Of a stretch of 64,000 nucleotides of DNA, positions 41,126-50,175 are shown one piece after another. The stretch spans positions 124,001 to 188,000 of the forward strand of contig NZ_BBYG01000014.1 in the NCBI RefSeq assembly GCF_001184025.1, in the 5' to 3' direction. The stretch is from Streptomyces maremycinicus (GTDB taxonomy: Bacteria; Actinomycetota; Actinomycetes; Streptomycetales; Streptomycetaceae). The translations under genes were made by a program, and so were the position numbers. Position 1 is the stretch's first letter. Every line of letters starts with the position of its first letter. Below the pieces are notes generated by a model. The model saw only the letters and a program-made list of their open reading frames with translations, did no database searches and was not told where the DNA came from.

Positions 41126-41914
41126 CTACTTCGCGTCGCTGTCGAACCTGGCGGCCGACCAGAGGTAGCCGAGGACGGCGAGACCGAGGCACCAGGCGAC
41201 GGCGATCCATCCGTTGTGGCCGATCTCGGTGCCGAGCAGCAGGCCGCGCAGGGTCTCGATGGCGGGGGTGAAGGGCTGGTACTCGGCGATCGGCTGGAAC
41301 CAGCCCGGCATCGCGTCGATCGGGACGAAGGCGCTGGAGATGAGGGGGAGGAAGATCAGCGGCATGGCGTTGTTGCCGGCCGCCTCGGCGTTCGGGCTGA
41401 TCAGGCCCATGCCGACGGCGATCCAGGTGAGCGCGGTGGCGAAGAGGACGAGCAGTCCGAACGCAGCGAGCCATTCCAGGGCGGTGGCGTCGGTCGACCG
41501 GAAGCCGATGGCCACCCCGACGGCTCCGACGAGGATCACGCTGGCGACGCACTGGAGCACGCTGCCGACCACGTGCCCTATGAGCACGGATCCGCGGTGG
41601 ATCGCCATGGTCCGGAAACGGGCGATGATGCCCTCGCTCATGTCGGTGGAGACGGAGACCGCGGTGCCGATCGTGGTGGAGCCGATGGTCATCAGCAGGA
41701 TTCCCGGGACCAGGTAGGCGATGTACTCGGACCGGTCCGCTCCGCCGCCTCCGATGCCCGCGCTCATCGCCCCGCCGAAGACGTAGACGAAGAGCAGGAG
41801 CAGCATCACCGGCGTGAGCAGCAGGTTGAGGGTGAGGGACGGGTAGCGCCGGGCGTGCAGGAGGTTGCGGCGCAGCATCGTGGACGAGTCGCGCACGGCG
41901 AGGGAGAAGCTCAT
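41126..41914 (-). CDS. ABC-2 type permease (DrrB-like)
   Basis: 262-residue, six-helix exporter permease. LLTPVMLLLLFVYVFGGAM, GTAVSVSTDMSEGIIARFRTMAIHRGS and PLIFLPLISSAFVPIDAMPGW are the DrrB-type blocks. It overlaps the ATPase gene by 4 bases (ATGA), so the two are cotranslated. It probably exports a hydrophobic compound or drug. Third gene of the operon starting at 43572. Confidence 0.92.
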   Translation of the reverse strand: MSFSLAVRDSSTMLRRNLLHARRYPSLTLNLLLTPVMLLLLFVYVFGGAMSAGIGGGGADRSEYIAYLVPGILLMTIGSTTIGTAVSVSTDMSEGIIARFRTMAIHRGSVLIGHVVGSVLQCVASVILVGAVGVAIGFRSTDATALEWLAAFGLLVLFATALTWIAVGMGLISPNAEAAGNNAMPLIFLPLISSAFVPIDAMPGWFQPIAEYQPFTPAIETLRGLLLGTEIGHNGWIAVAWCLGLAVLGYLWSAARFDSDAK

Positions 41915-42891
41915 CGGGCAGCCTCCTCGGGCTGGTCGGCCTTGCTGGACTGGACCGGCACGGTGGAGCCGGTGAGGGCGAAGAAGACGTCGTCGAGGTC
42001 GGGGGTGTGCACGGTCAGTTCGTCGGCCTCGATGCCGGCCGTGTCCAGCCGGTCGAGGACGGAGCGCAGCTCGCGCTGGCTGCCGTCGCTGGGGATCTGG
42101 AGGGCGAGGGCCTCGTCGTCGCGGGTGACCTCGCCCAGTGCGGCGAGGGCGGCGTGGTAGGCGGCCGGGTCGGTGAAGCGCAACCGGACGTGTCCGCCGG
42201 GGACGATCCGCTTCAGCTCCTCGGCGCTGCCCTCGGCGGCGATGCGGCCGTCGTGGAGCACCGCGATGCGGTCGGCGAGCTCGTCGGCCTCCTCCAGGTA
42301 CTGGGTGGTGAGGAAGACCGTGACGCCGTCTGCGACCAGCTCACGGATGATCTGCCACATGTTGTGCCGGCTGCGCGGGTCCAGGCCGGTGGTCGGCTCG
42401 TCGAGGAAGATGATCCGCGGATCGCCGACGAGCGTCATGGCGATGTCCAGGCGACGCTTCATACCGCCCGAGTAGGAGGCGGCGGGCTTCTTCGCCGCCT
42501 CGACGAGGTCGAAGCGCTCCAGCAGCTGAGCGGTGACCCGCCGGCCCCGCGCCCGGGACAGGTGGTGCAGGTCGGCCATGAGGAGCATGTTCTCCTCGCC
42601 GGTGATCAGACCGTCCACCGCGGAGAACTGCCCGGTCACACCGATCGCCGCCCGCACCGCCTGCGGATCGGCCGCGAGGTCGTGGCCGCCGACGCGGATC
42701 TCGCCGGAGCCGCGGTCGGGTGAGACAAGGGTCGAGAGGATCTTGACCGCGGTGGTCTTGCCGGCGCCGTTCGGGCCGAGCAGGGAGAAGACTGTTCCTT
42801 CAGGGACGGTGAGGTCGATGCCGTCGAGGACGGTCTTGTCGCCGTAGGACTTGCGCAGCCCGTGAGCCGCGATGGCCGGGACGATGGTCAT
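41911..42891 (-). CDS. ABC transporter ATP-binding protein (DrrA-like)
   Basis: 326-residue ATPase of the daunorubicin-resistance type. Walker A is GPNGAGKTT, the signature YSGGMKRRLDIAM and Walker B IIFLDEPTTGLD with the H-loop LTTQYLEEAD. The C-terminal RSVLDRLDTAGIEADELTVH and TPDLDDVFFALTG segment is the DrrA extension. Gap of 12 bases after the DUF4097 gene. The protein powers the permease at 41126. Confidence 0.94.
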   Translation of the reverse strand: MTIVPAIAAHGLRKSYGDKTVLDGIDLTVPEGTVFSLLGPNGAGKTTAVKILSTLVSPDRGSGEIRVGGHDLAADPQAVRAAIGVTGQFSAVDGLITGEENMLLMADLHHLSRARGRRVTAQLLERFDLVEAAKKPAASYSGGMKRRLDIAMTLVGDPRIIFLDEPTTGLDPRSRHNMWQIIRELVADGVTVFLTTQYLEEADELADRIAVLHDGRIAAEGSAEELKRIVPGGHVRLRFTDPAAYHAALAALGEVTRDDEALALQIPSDGSQRELRSVLDRLDTAGIEADELTVHTPDLDDVFFALTGSTVPVQSSKADQPEEAAR

Positions 42892-42903
42892 GACGCTTGC
42901 TCC

Positions 42904-43572
42904 TCAGAGGCTGCGGGCGACGATGTCGCCGTAGGCGGTGGTCGCGTGGATGTTCAGGCCGGCGGCGGCGCCGTCGGTGTTCTTGAGCGCGTTGTGGACC
43001 CGGCCGTAGGAGGTGCCGGCGTCGAGGGAGGCGGAGACTCCGCGGGCGGCGCCCACCGACACCTCACCGGCGTCGGTGCGCAGCATGACCGTGCCGCGCA
43101 CGGCCTCGGCGATCCGGATGTCACCCTTCTTGGTGCTGATCTCAGCGGGGCCGTTGAGACGGCCGACCGTGACGTCACCGGCCATCAGGGTGAGGCGGGC
43201 GCTCGCGGTCTCGTCGAGCTTGATCGAGCCGTGCGAGCCCTCGATGACGACGTCGCCGAGCCGTCCGACACCCCGGAACTCGGCGCTGGCCGCCTTCGCC
43301 TCGACCCAGGAATCGGTGGGCAGCTGGATGGTCACCTCGATGGATCCGGAGTCGCCGAGGACCCGGTTGCGCACGGGGGCCTCGATCCGCAGGACCCCGC
43401 CCGCGAACTCGACCCTGGCCTCCTCCGCGGCCTTCACGTCGCGGCCCTTCGAGGGGTCGGCGGGCAGTACCTCGACCGTGGTGTCGGCACGGTCGGCGGC
43501 GATCAGCCGGATGCGCCCCGCGGGGATGTCGAGGACGGCGGCGATCGGGGAGGAGGTGTCGAACTTCTGCAT
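42904..43572 (-). CDS. DUF4097 domain protein (beta-helix adhesin-like)
   Basis: 222-residue protein made of short beta repeats, for example VVIEGSHGSIKLDETASARL and ISTKKGDIRIAEAVRGTVML, as in the DUF4097 family. No signal peptide or membrane helix is visible, so it appears cytoplasmic. The ATG at 43572 has AAGGAG 7 nt upstream. It is the first gene of an operon with DrrAB-type ABC genes, and divergent from a regulator across an array of operator-like sites. Role unknown; such proteins recur with ABC-2 exporters and envelope stress systems. Confidence 0.87.
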   Translation of the reverse strand: MQKFDTSSPIAAVLDIPAGRIRLIAADRADTTVEVLPADPSKGRDVKAAEEARVEFAGGVLRIEAPVRNRVLGDSGSIEVTIQLPTDSWVEAKAASAEFRGVGRLGDVVIEGSHGSIKLDETASARLTLMAGDVTVGRLNGPAEISTKKGDIRIAEAVRGTVMLRTDAGEVSVGAARGVSASLDAGTSYGRVHNALKNTDGAAAGLNIHATTAYGDIVARSL

Positions 43573-43615
43573 CGTGCTCTCCTTGGCTTCGTTGTTTCCG
43601 ACACCGGAAAAGCTA

Positions 43616-43742
43616 CGTTGCATTCACAGATCCCTCAACATACTTGTTGCACTCGATTGCGATAAACGCAGTTCACAGGCCATAAATCGTTGCAACGGTT
43701 AGGGAATCAATGCAACGACACACCCCGACCTTCGTTGCAATG
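43616..43742. promoter_or_regulatory. Array of CGTTGCAA-type operator half-sites
   Basis: Five related sites occur: CGTTGCATT (43616), TTGTTGCAC (43644), the perfect palindrome CGTTGCAACG (43688-43697), AATGCAACG (43709-43717) and CGTTGCAATG (43733-43742). They fill the region between the divergent DUF4097 operon and the regulator gene. Binding by the regulator at 43796 is inferred. Confidence 0.7.
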
Positions 43743-43795
43743 GAGGTGAAGTGAACGCTATGCTGGCGACCCAACGGCGCACGAAGGAGGCCGCG

Positions 43796-44548
43796 ATGCC
43801 GGGAGGCAGACTCACCCAGCAGGAACGCCGGCAGATCTCACTGGGACTGGCCGACGGCCTCGCCTACGCCGAGATCGCCAGACGTCTCGACCGCCCGACC
43901 TCGACGATCACCCGCGAGGTGATGCGGAACGGCGGTCCCACCGCCTACCGCGCCGACCTGGCCCACCACGCCACCGAACGCCGTACGCACCGGCGGCGGC
44001 AGGCCACGCCCCGGGGGCCGGTGCCGACGCCGGCCCATGGACGCGACGCCGAGGCGGTGCGCGCGTACGAGGAGATGTTCACGACCCTCCTCATGGGACA
44101 GGGCCTGCCCAGGATGATGTCCCGGGTGCTGACCTGCCTCTACACCACGGACGCGGGCAGCCTCACCGCCTCCGAGCTCGTCCAGCGCCTCGAGGTCAGC
44201 CCGGCGTCCGTCTCCAAGGCGGTCGCGTTCCTCGAGCGCCAGGGCCTCATCCGCCGGGAACGCGACGAACGCCGCCGGGAGCGCTACGCCGTCGACGACG
44301 ACGTCTTCTACCAGTCGACGATCGCGAGCGCCCGGGCCAGCCTCCAGCTCGCCGAGGCGGCCCGGCAGGGTGTCGGCGTCCTGGGCTCCGACACCCCCGC
44401 CGCCGCCCGGCTGGAGAACATCGCGCGCTTCGTCGACTTCGTCGCCGAGGGCATAACCCGTGCCGCGGAGCAGGCCCGCGAGGTCCTCCACACCAAAGCC
44501 AGAACGCCCGCGGACGGCACCGCCGAGCCGGACCCGGAGCACGGGTAG
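43796..44548 (+). CDS. GbsR/MarR-type regulator with an N-terminal IS30-like HTH
   Basis: 250-residue regulator with two DNA-binding parts. Residues 1-45 (RLTQQERRQISLGLADGLAY ... EIARRLDRPTSTITREVMRNG) form a helix-turn-helix like the N-terminus of IS30 family transposases. Residues 90-200 hold a GbsR/MarR-type winged helix (LTASELVQRLEVSPASVSKA, FLERQGLIRRERDERRRERY). No transposase catalytic domain is present. The ATG at 43796 has GAAGGAGG 6 nt upstream; a GTG at 43751 is in frame but crowded by its own GGAGG. It probably controls the divergent ABC operon and itself. Confidence 0.85.
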   Translation: MPGGRLTQQERRQISLGLADGLAYAEIARRLDRPTSTITREVMRNGGPTAYRADLAHHATERRTHRRRQATPRGPVPTPAHGRDAEAVRAYEEMFTTLLMGQGLPRMMSRVLTCLYTTDAGSLTASELVQRLEVSPASVSKAVAFLERQGLIRRERDERRRERYAVDDDVFYQSTIASARASLQLAEAARQGVGVLGSDTPAAARLENIARFVDFVAEGITRAAEQAREVLHTKARTPADGTAEPDPEHG

Positions 44549-44572
44549 ACGCCCGTCCGAAGCGGGCCGACA

Positions 44573-44598
44573 GCCCGGCGCCCGGGCGGTCGCCGGGC
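44573..44598. terminator. Hairpin between convergent regulator and peptidase genes
   Basis: GCCCGGCG (44573-44580) pairs with CGCCGGGC (44591-44598) around a 10-base loop. It lies 25 bases after the regulator stop and just before the peptidase stop on the other strand. Confidence 0.65.
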
Positions 44599-44601
44599 GG
44601 T

Positions 44602-46809
44602 TCAGCCGGTCAGATGGCGTTCCAGCCAGTCCGCGGCGGTCCGGCGGAACAGCCGCCGGTTGTCCGCGCGCAGGAAGTCGTGTCCCTCGTCGCGCAGGGT
44701 GAGCAGCCGGGCCGCTATACCGCGGTCGCGCGCCGCCCGGACGAACTGCTCGGACTCCCCCGGGGGCACGTTGGTGTCGTGTTCGCCGTGGACGGCGAGC
44801 AGCGGGACGCGCAGCGCGTCGATGCGTGTCATCGGCGAGAGTTCCCGCAGCAGTTCACGGTCGCGCTCGGGGTGGCCGTACTTGTGGGCGGCCGACTCGG
44901 CGAGCCAGGGCTCCGTACCGGCGAAGAAGGTCGCGAAGTCCGACATGCCGCAGACGGCGACGCCGGTGCGGAACAGATCCGGATGCCGTACGAGCGAGGC
45001 GAAGGTCAGATAGCCGCCGTACGAGCGGCCCATGACCGCCAGACGGGTCGGGTCGGCGGGGCCCGCGGGCACCGCGTGGGCGGCGCAGTCCGCGACGTCG
45101 TCCAGCGCGGCGAAGCGTCCCGCACCCAGGTCGGCGTCGACGAACGACCTCCCGTGGCCCGAGGAGCCCCGGACGTCGGGGGCGAAGACGTCCAGTCCCC
45201 GCCCGGTCAGTTCGTGGTACAGCGGGCTGAAGACGGGGCGTTCGTGCTCCTCGGGACCCCCGTGCAGGTGGATGACGCAGGGGGCCGGAACGTCCGGCGC
45301 GCGGCCGGGCGCCCGGTAGTACCAGCCGCTCAGGGGCAGCCCGTCCCGTGCGGTGAGCCGCAGCAGGACGGGACGTACGGGCGAGCGGCCCGGCGCGGTG
45401 GCGTCCTCGTCCCGGGACGACCAGGGCGTACGCGTCAGGGTCACGCCGGCGGCGGCCCACCACACCCCGGGGCGGCGCTGGGAGCCGGACAGGGCGGGCA
45501 GCAGTCCGCGCGGGCCGACCGCCACGACACGGGTGACGACCTCGTGGGGCAGCGGGATCGGTGTCGTCGGCAGCGGTTCGTAGAGGGCGCGGCGCGTGGG
45601 GAGCGGCTCGACGAGTTCGAGCCGGCTCTCGCCCCGTTCGTTCCAGGACAGGGCGGCGGTGCGGCCGTCGTGCGACAGGGCCAGCAGGTCCAGGTCGCTG
45701 TCCGGCCGTTCCGCCATGACGGACGTGCCGTGCGGGCGGCCGTCGGTGTCGAGGGCGACGGCGAGGAGCGCCGCGAACTCGCGCCCGGCGTCGCTGCGCA
45801 GCCACAGCGTCCGCCCGTCGGGCGAGAACCGTCCGATCCACGGATCGCCGTCGGCGACCGGCACGGTGCACGTCACCTCGGAGTCGGCGGTGCGCCGCAC
45901 GACCGCCTCACGCCGTCCGCGCGGCCCCCGACGCAGCAGCACGAGGCCGCCGTCACCGCTGATGTCGCACACCCGCAGGGTGGCGGCGTGCGTCTCCGTG
46001 GCGAGCAGCACGGGCGACGCCAGACCGTCGGGATCGATCAGGTAGGCCGAGAGGCCGCCGTCGGGCCGGGCCGCCGGCACCGCGGAGGCCATCGCGCCGG
46101 TCTCCGTCCCGGTCTGCCCCTTCCCTCCTGCGGCGTCGTGCGGGGTTCCGCCCAGCAGCGTCGCCCGGCCGCCCCGCTCGGCCCACTTCGCCGGCGCGCC
46201 GGTGTCCGCACGGGCCGGTCCCGCCCCGTCCGGTCGCGCCCGGGCGCCCGGTCCGGCGAGCGTGACGGCGACGGCCGAGCCGTCGTGCGCCCAGCAGCCC
46301 AGGTGGGCGGTGCTGTCCGGGTCGGCCCCGGCCAGGATGCGGTGGCCGGAGCCGTCGGGCCGTACGCAGAGCACCCTGGTGTGCTCGCCGCCGCCGGGCG
46401 CGGTGGTGTAGGCGATCCAGCGGCCGTCCGGTGACCAGGACACCTCTTTGACCGGATCCGGGTAGGAGTCGAGCAGCCGCACCTCGCTCCCGCCCAGGGG
46501 GCCGGCCCACAGCTGGGGGACGCCGCCCCGGTCGCAGATGAAGGCCGCCTCGGTGCCGTCCGGGTCGGCGGAGGGGTACCAGCATCCGTGCGCCCGCAGC
46601 CGGGTCACCGCGTCCCGCGGACCGCTCGCCTCCGGCAGCGGAACCGGCGCGGGAGCCGGGGCCGGAGCGGCACCGGTCGCGCCCGGCGACCAGGTGTCGG
46701 GGGCGTCGGCCGTCCGGAGGTCAGGGGCGTCCGCGGGCCGCAGGGCAGAGGGCGGCGGAGCGGCCGGTCCGCCGCCCGGGGCCGTCGCCGCGCTCGGCGT
46801 GTCACTCAC
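44602..46809 (-). CDS. S9 family prolyl oligopeptidase-like serine peptidase
   Basis: 735-residue cytoplasmic peptidase of the acylaminoacyl-peptidase/POP type. The N-terminal half is a beta-propeller with WD-like blades (EVSWSPDGRWIAYTTAPGGG, IGRFSPDGRTLWLRSD). The C-terminal hydrolase has the nucleophile in MGRSYGGYLTFASLV (about residue 593), the Asp in VHGEHDTNVPPGE and the His in RDEGHDFLRADN. A Pro/Ala-rich N-terminal 75 residues carries no signal. The GTG start overlaps the amidotransferase stop by 4 bases (GTGA). In related trios a peptidase is thought to hydrolyse the osmolyte peptide. Confidence 0.9.
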   Translation of the reverse strand: MSDTPSAATAPGGGPAAPPPSALRPADAPDLRTADAPDTWSPGATGAAPAPAPAPVPLPEASGPRDAVTRLRAHGCWYPSADPDGTEAAFICDRGGVPQLWAGPLGGSEVRLLDSYPDPVKEVSWSPDGRWIAYTTAPGGGEHTRVLCVRPDGSGHRILAGADPDSTAHLGCWAHDGSAVAVTLAGPGARARPDGAGPARADTGAPAKWAERGGRATLLGGTPHDAAGGKGQTGTETGAMASAVPAARPDGGLSAYLIDPDGLASPVLLATETHAATLRVCDISGDGGLVLLRRGPRGRREAVVRRTADSEVTCTVPVADGDPWIGRFSPDGRTLWLRSDAGREFAALLAVALDTDGRPHGTSVMAERPDSDLDLLALSHDGRTAALSWNERGESRLELVEPLPTRRALYEPLPTTPIPLPHEVVTRVVAVGPRGLLPALSGSQRRPGVWWAAAGVTLTRTPWSSRDEDATAPGRSPVRPVLLRLTARDGLPLSGWYYRAPGRAPDVPAPCVIHLHGGPEEHERPVFSPLYHELTGRGLDVFAPDVRGSSGHGRSFVDADLGAGRFAALDDVADCAAHAVPAGPADPTRLAVMGRSYGGYLTFASLVRHPDLFRTGVAVCGMSDFATFFAGTEPWLAESAAHKYGHPERDRELLRELSPMTRIDALRVPLLAVHGEHDTNVPPGESEQFVRAARDRGIAARLLTLRDEGHDFLRADNRRLFRRTAADWLERHLTG

Positions 46810-48590
46810 GTGATGCCGTGTGTCTGAAGCCATGTCTCGAGCAGCGCTACTTGCCACAGGGCGTTCGCTCCCCGTCTGGTGCGGTGGTCGTCGGGCGCGT
46901 CGAGGAGTTCGGACACGTAGGACTCCTGGAAAAGTCCGCGCCGCCTCGCCTCGGGTGCCTCGAGGGCTTCGCGCACCCGTTTCAGGACCGGGCCCGCCAT
47001 GTGCTTGATCGCCGGGACCGGGAAGTAGCCCTTGGGACGGTCGACGATGTCCCGGGGCAGCAGTTGCCGGCCGGCCGCCTTCAGCACGCCCTTGCCGCCG
47101 TCGGCGAGCTTGAGCTCCGGCGGGCAGGCCGCGGCCAGTTCGACCAGTTCGTGGTCGAGGAACGGCACCCGGGCCTCCAGCCCCCAGGCCATGGTCATGT
47201 TGTCGACCCGCTTGACCGGGTCGTCGACGAGCATCACGTGCGTGTCCAGGCGCAGGGACGCGTCCAGGGCCGTCTCCGCTCCGGGGACCGCCATGTGGTC
47301 CCGGACGAAACCGCCCGAGACGTCGTCGCCGGTCAGCATGCCGGGCTCGAGGATCCGGGCGAGGTCGGCGTGCGGCCGGTCGAAGTAGGTGTCCGCGTAC
47401 CGCTCGGCCGCGTCCTCGCGGGCGACCTCGGCGAGCCGCGGATACCAGTGGTAGCCCGCGAGCACCTCGTCGGCGCCCTGCCCGCTCTGCACGACCTTCA
47501 CCTCCTTCGACACCTGCTCGGACAGCAGATAGAAGGCGACCACGTCGTGGCTGGTCATCGGCTCGCTCATCGCCGCGACGGCGCCGTCCAGTGCCGTCGA
47601 CACCCGGTCGGAGGGAACCATCAGCCGACGGTGGTCGGTACCGAACTCCCGGGCGACCAGATCCGAGTACCGGAACTCGTCGCCGTCCTCCCCGCCCTCC
47701 GACTCGAAGCCGACGCTGAACGTCATCAGGTCCCGCTGTCCCGCCCGGGCGAGCAGCGCGACGATCAGGCTGGAGTCCAGGCCGCCGGAGAGCAGGACGC
47801 CGACCTGCACGTCGGAGACCATCCGGCGGCGTACGGCCGTGCGCAGCGCGTCCAGGATCGCGTCTCGCCAGTCGTCGGCGCCCATCGCCGCGTACTCGGC
47901 CCGGCGCGCGTACGACGGCTGCCAGTAGCGGTGGTCACGGTGGGTGCCGTCCGGTTCGACGACCCGCACGGTGGCCGGCGGGAGCTTGCGCACGCCCCGC
48001 AGGACGGTGCGCGGGGCGGCGACCGTCGCGTGCCAGCTCAGGTACTGGTGGACGGCCACCGGATCGAGCGAGGTGTCCACGTCACCGGCGGCGAGCAGGG
48101 CGGGCAGGGAGGACGCGAACCGCAGCCGTCCCGGCGTCCGTGCCAGGTACAGGGGTTTGATGCCGAGCCGGTCGCGCCCCAGCACCACGCGCCCCGACCG
48201 GTGCTCGACGAGGGCGAAGGCGAACATGCCGTAGAGCCGCTCCACACAGGCGGTGCCCCACTGCCGGTAGGCCTTCAGCACCACCTCGGTGTCGGATGTC
48301 GTGACGAAGCGGTGTCCGAGGCCCCGCAGTTCCTCGCGCAGCTCCCGGTAGTTGTACACACAGCCGTTGAAGACGCCGGTGATCCCGGCGCGGGCGTCGG
48401 TCATCGGCTGCGCGGCGAGGTCCGACAGGTCGATGATCTTCAGGCGCCGGTGTCCCAGGGCCACCGCCCCCCGCGTCCAGGTCCCCCGGCCGTCCGGACC
48501 GCGGGCCACGAGCCGCTCGCTCATGCGCTCGACGGCAGCGAGGTCGGGTCGGTGACCGTCGAAGCGGATCTCCCCGCTCAGACCGCACAT
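46806..48590 (-). CDS. Asparagine synthase-type amidotransferase (N-acetylglutaminylglutamine amidotransferase family)
   Basis: 594-residue class II glutamine amidotransferase. The N-terminus MCGLSGEIRFDGHRPDL has the catalytic Cys2 and matches the N-acetylglutaminylglutamine (NAGGN) amidotransferase family rather than general AsnB. The glutaminase domain runs to about residue 215 with LGHRRLKIIDLSDLAAQPM and RDRLGIKPLYLARTPGRL. The ATP-pyrophosphatase domain has LLSGGLDSSLIVALL. In the known pathway it amidates a glutamylglutamine dipeptide to form a compatible solute. GGAGG lies 9 nt before the ATG. It lies between a GCS2 ligase and a peptidase. Confidence 0.9.
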   Translation of the reverse strand: MCGLSGEIRFDGHRPDLAAVERMSERLVARGPDGRGTWTRGAVALGHRRLKIIDLSDLAAQPMTDARAGITGVFNGCVYNYRELREELRGLGHRFVTTSDTEVVLKAYRQWGTACVERLYGMFAFALVEHRSGRVVLGRDRLGIKPLYLARTPGRLRFASSLPALLAAGDVDTSLDPVAVHQYLSWHATVAAPRTVLRGVRKLPPATVRVVEPDGTHRDHRYWQPSYARRAEYAAMGADDWRDAILDALRTAVRRRMVSDVQVGVLLSGGLDSSLIVALLARAGQRDLMTFSVGFESEGGEDGDEFRYSDLVAREFGTDHRRLMVPSDRVSTALDGAVAAMSEPMTSHDVVAFYLLSEQVSKEVKVVQSGQGADEVLAGYHWYPRLAEVAREDAAERYADTYFDRPHADLARILEPGMLTGDDVSGGFVRDHMAVPGAETALDASLRLDTHVMLVDDPVKRVDNMTMAWGLEARVPFLDHELVELAAACPPELKLADGGKGVLKAAGRQLLPRDIVDRPKGYFPVPAIKHMAGPVLKRVREALEAPEARRRGLFQESYVSELLDAPDDHRTRRGANALWQVALLETWLQTHGIT

Positions 48591-48649
48591 GAATGGCCGC
48601 CTCCGTCTCGTCCGGCGTCGGAAAAGGGGTCGTCAGCGTCCATGCCGGG

Positions 48650-49837
48650 TCACCTGCGGGTCAGCGGCCGCAGGAACCGCGGGGAGGGAGCCGTCACCCC
48701 GGTGGCGGACGCGACGCTCCCCGGTCCGCCGGACGACGCCCTGCCGGGCGCGCGCTCGCCGCGGGTCTCGGCGATCAGCATGTCGACACAGGCCAGCAGA
48801 TCCTCCCGCTCCGCGACCCGGCGCATGCGGTGGGCCGCACTGCCGTCGGCGAGGGCCTCCTCCGCCAGCGAGCTGACGGTCTCCCAGTCGCCCTCGGCCT
48901 CCAGGACGGGCCGCAGCCGGGCGAGCAGCCGGCGCACGACCTGCCCGGCCGGCGCCTCGCGGTGGGTCTCGGGATCCACCAGACCGCCTTCGAGCCCGGA
49001 CCGGGCCGCCCGCCACGAGGCGCCGCGCAGCCATTCGTGCCGCCCCTCGCACCCCGGGTCGGCGCCCGTCCGGAGCCTCTCGCGGGCCTCGGCGACCAGG
49101 GCGCGGAACAGTCCGGCGACGAGGACGACGGTCTCGGCGCGCGGGCAGGAGTCGCCGACGCGCAACTCCAGCGTTCGAAGGTGCGCGGAGGGCCGTACGT
49201 CGTAATAGATCATCCCGGGGTCGCTGATGACCCCCGACCGGACGAAATCGCGCACCGTGGCGTCGTACGCGGCCGCGTCGGGGAAACAGCCGACCGGGCC
49301 CGCGGTGGGCCAGCGCTGCCAGAGCATGGTGCGCCAGCTCGCGTATCCCGTGTCGGAACCCTGCCAGAACGGCGAACTGGCGGAGAGCGCGAGCAGGACG
49401 GGCAGCCAGGGCGAGACCGCGCACATCACCCGCACCGCGGTGTCGCGGTCGGGGACGTCCACATGGACCTGGGCACCACAGATGAGCTGTTCGTCGGCGA
49501 CGGTGCGGTAGTCCTCGACCATACGGCGATAGCGCGCTCCGGCGGTGGGGTGCGCGGCCGCAGCGGGGGCGAGCGGTGCGGCACCGGCGGCCACCACGGC
49601 GAGTCCCAGCGAGGACGCGGCCGCGTCGAGCTGCCGCCTGGTGTCGGCGAGGTCGGCGTACAGGTCACGGAGGGAGGTGTGCACCGCGCTGTTCGACTCC
49701 ACGGTGGACTGATGCAGTTCGGTGGTGAAGGTGCGCGGCGGGAGACGTCGCAGAAGTGAATCGGCGCGCGGCACGAGCAGCCCGCTCTCCACCTCCAGGA
49801 CGTGGAACTCCTCCTCCACTCCGATACGAACGCTCAC
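48650..49837 (-). CDS. Carboxylate-amine ligase, GCS2 family (YbdK-like)
   Basis: 395-residue ATP-dependent gamma-glutamyl ligase-like enzyme. The family start RIGVEEEFHVLE gives the Mg/ATP-site Glu residues; ELHQSTVESNSAVH, HVDVPDRDTAVRVM and FRPSAH-like YDVRPSAHLRTLELRVGDSC follow. Relatives join glutamate to cysteine or other amines. The GTG at 49837 has GAGGAG 6 nt upstream; an in-frame GTG at 49843 is too close to it. First gene of the trio with the amidotransferase (59 bases downstream) and peptidase, where a GNAT/ATP-grasp ligase would be found in proteobacterial NAGGN loci. Confidence 0.9.
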   Translation of the reverse strand: MSVRIGVEEEFHVLEVESGLLVPRADSLLRRLPPRTFTTELHQSTVESNSAVHTSLRDLYADLADTRRQLDAAASSLGLAVVAAGAAPLAPAAAAHPTAGARYRRMVEDYRTVADEQLICGAQVHVDVPDRDTAVRVMCAVSPWLPVLLALSASSPFWQGSDTGYASWRTMLWQRWPTAGPVGCFPDAAAYDATVRDFVRSGVISDPGMIYYDVRPSAHLRTLELRVGDSCPRAETVVLVAGLFRALVAEARERLRTGADPGCEGRHEWLRGASWRAARSGLEGGLVDPETHREAPAGQVVRRLLARLRPVLEAEGDWETVSSLAEEALADGSAAHRMRRVAEREDLLACVDMLIAETRGERAPGRASSGGPGSVASATGVTAPSPRFLRPLTRR

Positions 49838-50175
49838 GGTCACTCCTCGGGGTGGTGCGGAGCGGCGGTCCGCTGCCGCTGAAAGACCCCTCACCTGCGC
49901 GTTCGGCGGTAGGTGAGGGAATCCGAGTCACCAGAACGCCGGTTTTCAAGCGTGCATCGCGTATGGGACGTCGGCAAATCACGGATGAGCGGGCGCCGCG
50001 GCGTCGGCACGGTGCCGGCGGCGCGGGGTCCGGCCGAGGGGGCGGTCCGCGAGGCCGGACCCGGAGGCCGCACTCGAACTCCGCGCCGCGGGAAGGCGTT
50101 CCGGCCCGCGCGGCCTGGTCCGCCGCCGGTCCGCGTAGGCTTCGCTCAGCACGGACGCGGCGGGGGGCGAGGCAC
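49838..50175. promoter_or_regulatory. Divergent promoter region
   Basis: 338 bases between the GCS2 ligase and the first MuiA-like gene. The segment is GC-rich, without a convincing -10/-35 pair or gene. GCGAGG (50169-50174) is a ribosome site for the gene at 50176. Confidence 0.45.

Noticed and set aside
43796..43930. IS30-like transposase fragment
   Set aside because: Only the N-terminal HTH resembles IS30; the frame continues into a winged-helix regulator domain with good ribosome site and operators, and no inverted repeats flank it.
46818..49205. 795-codon open frame on the plus strand opposite the amidotransferase and ligase genes
   Set aside because: It covers two convincing genes on the other strand; the predicted protein has no motif and no start signal.
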